A stretch of DNA of 6,171 nt from Acetofilamentum sp. (lineage in GTDB: Bacteria; Bacteroidota; Bacteroidia; Bacteroidales; JAFGUD01): assembly GCA_020722645.1 (NCBI GenBank), contig DYKL01000220.1, positions 1 through 6,171 on the forward strand, given 5' to 3'. Within the stretch, counting starts at the first letter, position 1. Every line of letters starts with the position of its first letter. The position numbers and the translations under genes are program-made. Shown one piece after another: positions 5,824 through 6,171 of the stretch. The notes beneath the pieces were generated by a model. The model did not search any database. It worked only from the letters and a program-made list of their open reading frames with translations, and was not told where the DNA came from.

Positions 5824-6171
5824 ATGATGAGAAAATTTATTTATGTAATTTTTGTGTTTTTTGTATTTTCGTGTAATGAACAAACTGGGATTCAAGAAGT
5901 TAAAATTGATAATAAACCAACAAGTGATTACCTTATTGCTGCTACTGTTTGGTATCAACAATCAGCAGAAATGCAGGCAATTTGTTATCAGACTTTTAAT
6001 TTAGCAGAAAAACAGTTGCTTGTTAATGCAGCAAACTGTAAAACAGATTTACCTAAGGCTGTTGTAGTGGATATTGATGAAACTATGCTTGACAACAGTT
6101 TTTTTGAAGCTTATCTGATACATAACAATGAGTCCTACAATTATGATTTATGGAAAAAATGGGTTGTAAAT
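5824..6171 (+). CDS. Lipoprotein e(P4)-family 5'-nucleotidase/acid phosphatase, 5' part
   Basis: The frame is open to the right edge, giving the first 116 residues; the family usually runs to about 250-290. Residues 3-16 are a lysine/arginine start and hydrophobic stretch ending in the lipobox VFSC, with Cys17 the likely lipidated residue, so the protein should be anchored in a membrane facing the periplasm or outside. A family-typical segment follows (AATVWYQQSAEMQAICYQ, 39-56). HAD motif I, DIDETMLDNS (83-92), then supplies the nucleophile Asp83 and general acid Asp85. Related enzymes remove phosphate from nucleoside monophosphates and other phosphomonoesters. Two adjacent ATG codons (5824 and 5827) could start it; the first is given. 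No Shine-Dalgarno sequence and no TAnnTTTG box lie in the 21-nt gap, so it is probably cotranscribed with the repeat-protein gene. The later HAD motifs lie outside the window. Confidence 0.88.
   Translation, partial: MMRKFIYVIFVFFVFSCNEQTGIQEVKIDNKPTSDYLIAATVWYQQSAEMQAICYQTFNLAEKQLLVNAANCKTDLPKAVVVDIDETMLDNSFFEAYLIHNNESYNYDLWKKWVVN

Noticed and set aside
1..6171. CRISPR array, insertion sequence, riboswitch or replication origin.
   Set aside because: I saw no regularly spaced repeats, no transposase with terminal inverted repeats, no recognisable aptamer core and no iteron or DnaA-box cluster.

Overview
This AT-rich window (about one third G+C by eye) most likely comes from an anaerobic member of the Bacteroidetes, probably Bacteroidales-like. 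Three things point there. Promoter-like boxes fit the Bacteroidetes pattern TTTG ... TAnnTTTG. The start codons lack Shine-Dalgarno sequences and sit behind A/T-rich leaders. The gene content fits too: a pyruvate:ferredoxin oxidoreductase, a secreted MORN_2/YwqK-repeat protein and an e(P4)-type lipoprotein phosphatase. The lineage is inferred from these signs and was not tested by a search.

Layout. Bases 1-134 hold nothing I can call. Bases 135-317 (minus strand) hold an open stretch that reads like protein but has no start codon, probably a gene remnant. Bases 441-712 (minus strand) form a small tRNA operon: a promoter near 749-776, tRNA-Ser(GCT), a 62-nt spacer, tRNA-Pro(TGG), and an intrinsic terminator 8 nt beyond the Pro CCA end. 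The region 713-973 is a divergent promoter region serving the tRNA operon leftward and the large gene rightward. Bases 974-4522 encode a full-length, apparently intact PFOR (nifJ/por), closed by a strong hairpin terminator. Bases 4574-4854 are mostly non-coding, with one tiny minus-strand reading frame of uncertain status. From 4867 rightward there is a gene for an exported repeat protein. It is followed 21 nt later by the 5' third or so of a lipoprotein phosphatase gene that runs off the window; the two are probably cotranscribed.

Function. PFOR decarboxylates pyruvate to acetyl-CoA and passes electrons to ferredoxin or flavodoxin, the central step of fermentative energy metabolism. All the ThDP and cysteine ligands I could check are present. 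The two downstream genes act outside the cytoplasm: a repeat protein with a signal peptide, and a lipobox-bearing HAD phosphatase likely to scavenge phosphate or nucleosides from nucleotides. The sequence suggests no functional link between PFOR and this pair, because a terminator and a new promoter separate them.

I looked for an undescribed system and did not find a convincing one. The window is mainly ordinary housekeeping DNA. The least explained pieces are the startless minus-strand remnant at 135-317 and the tiny minus-strand frame at 4587-4667.
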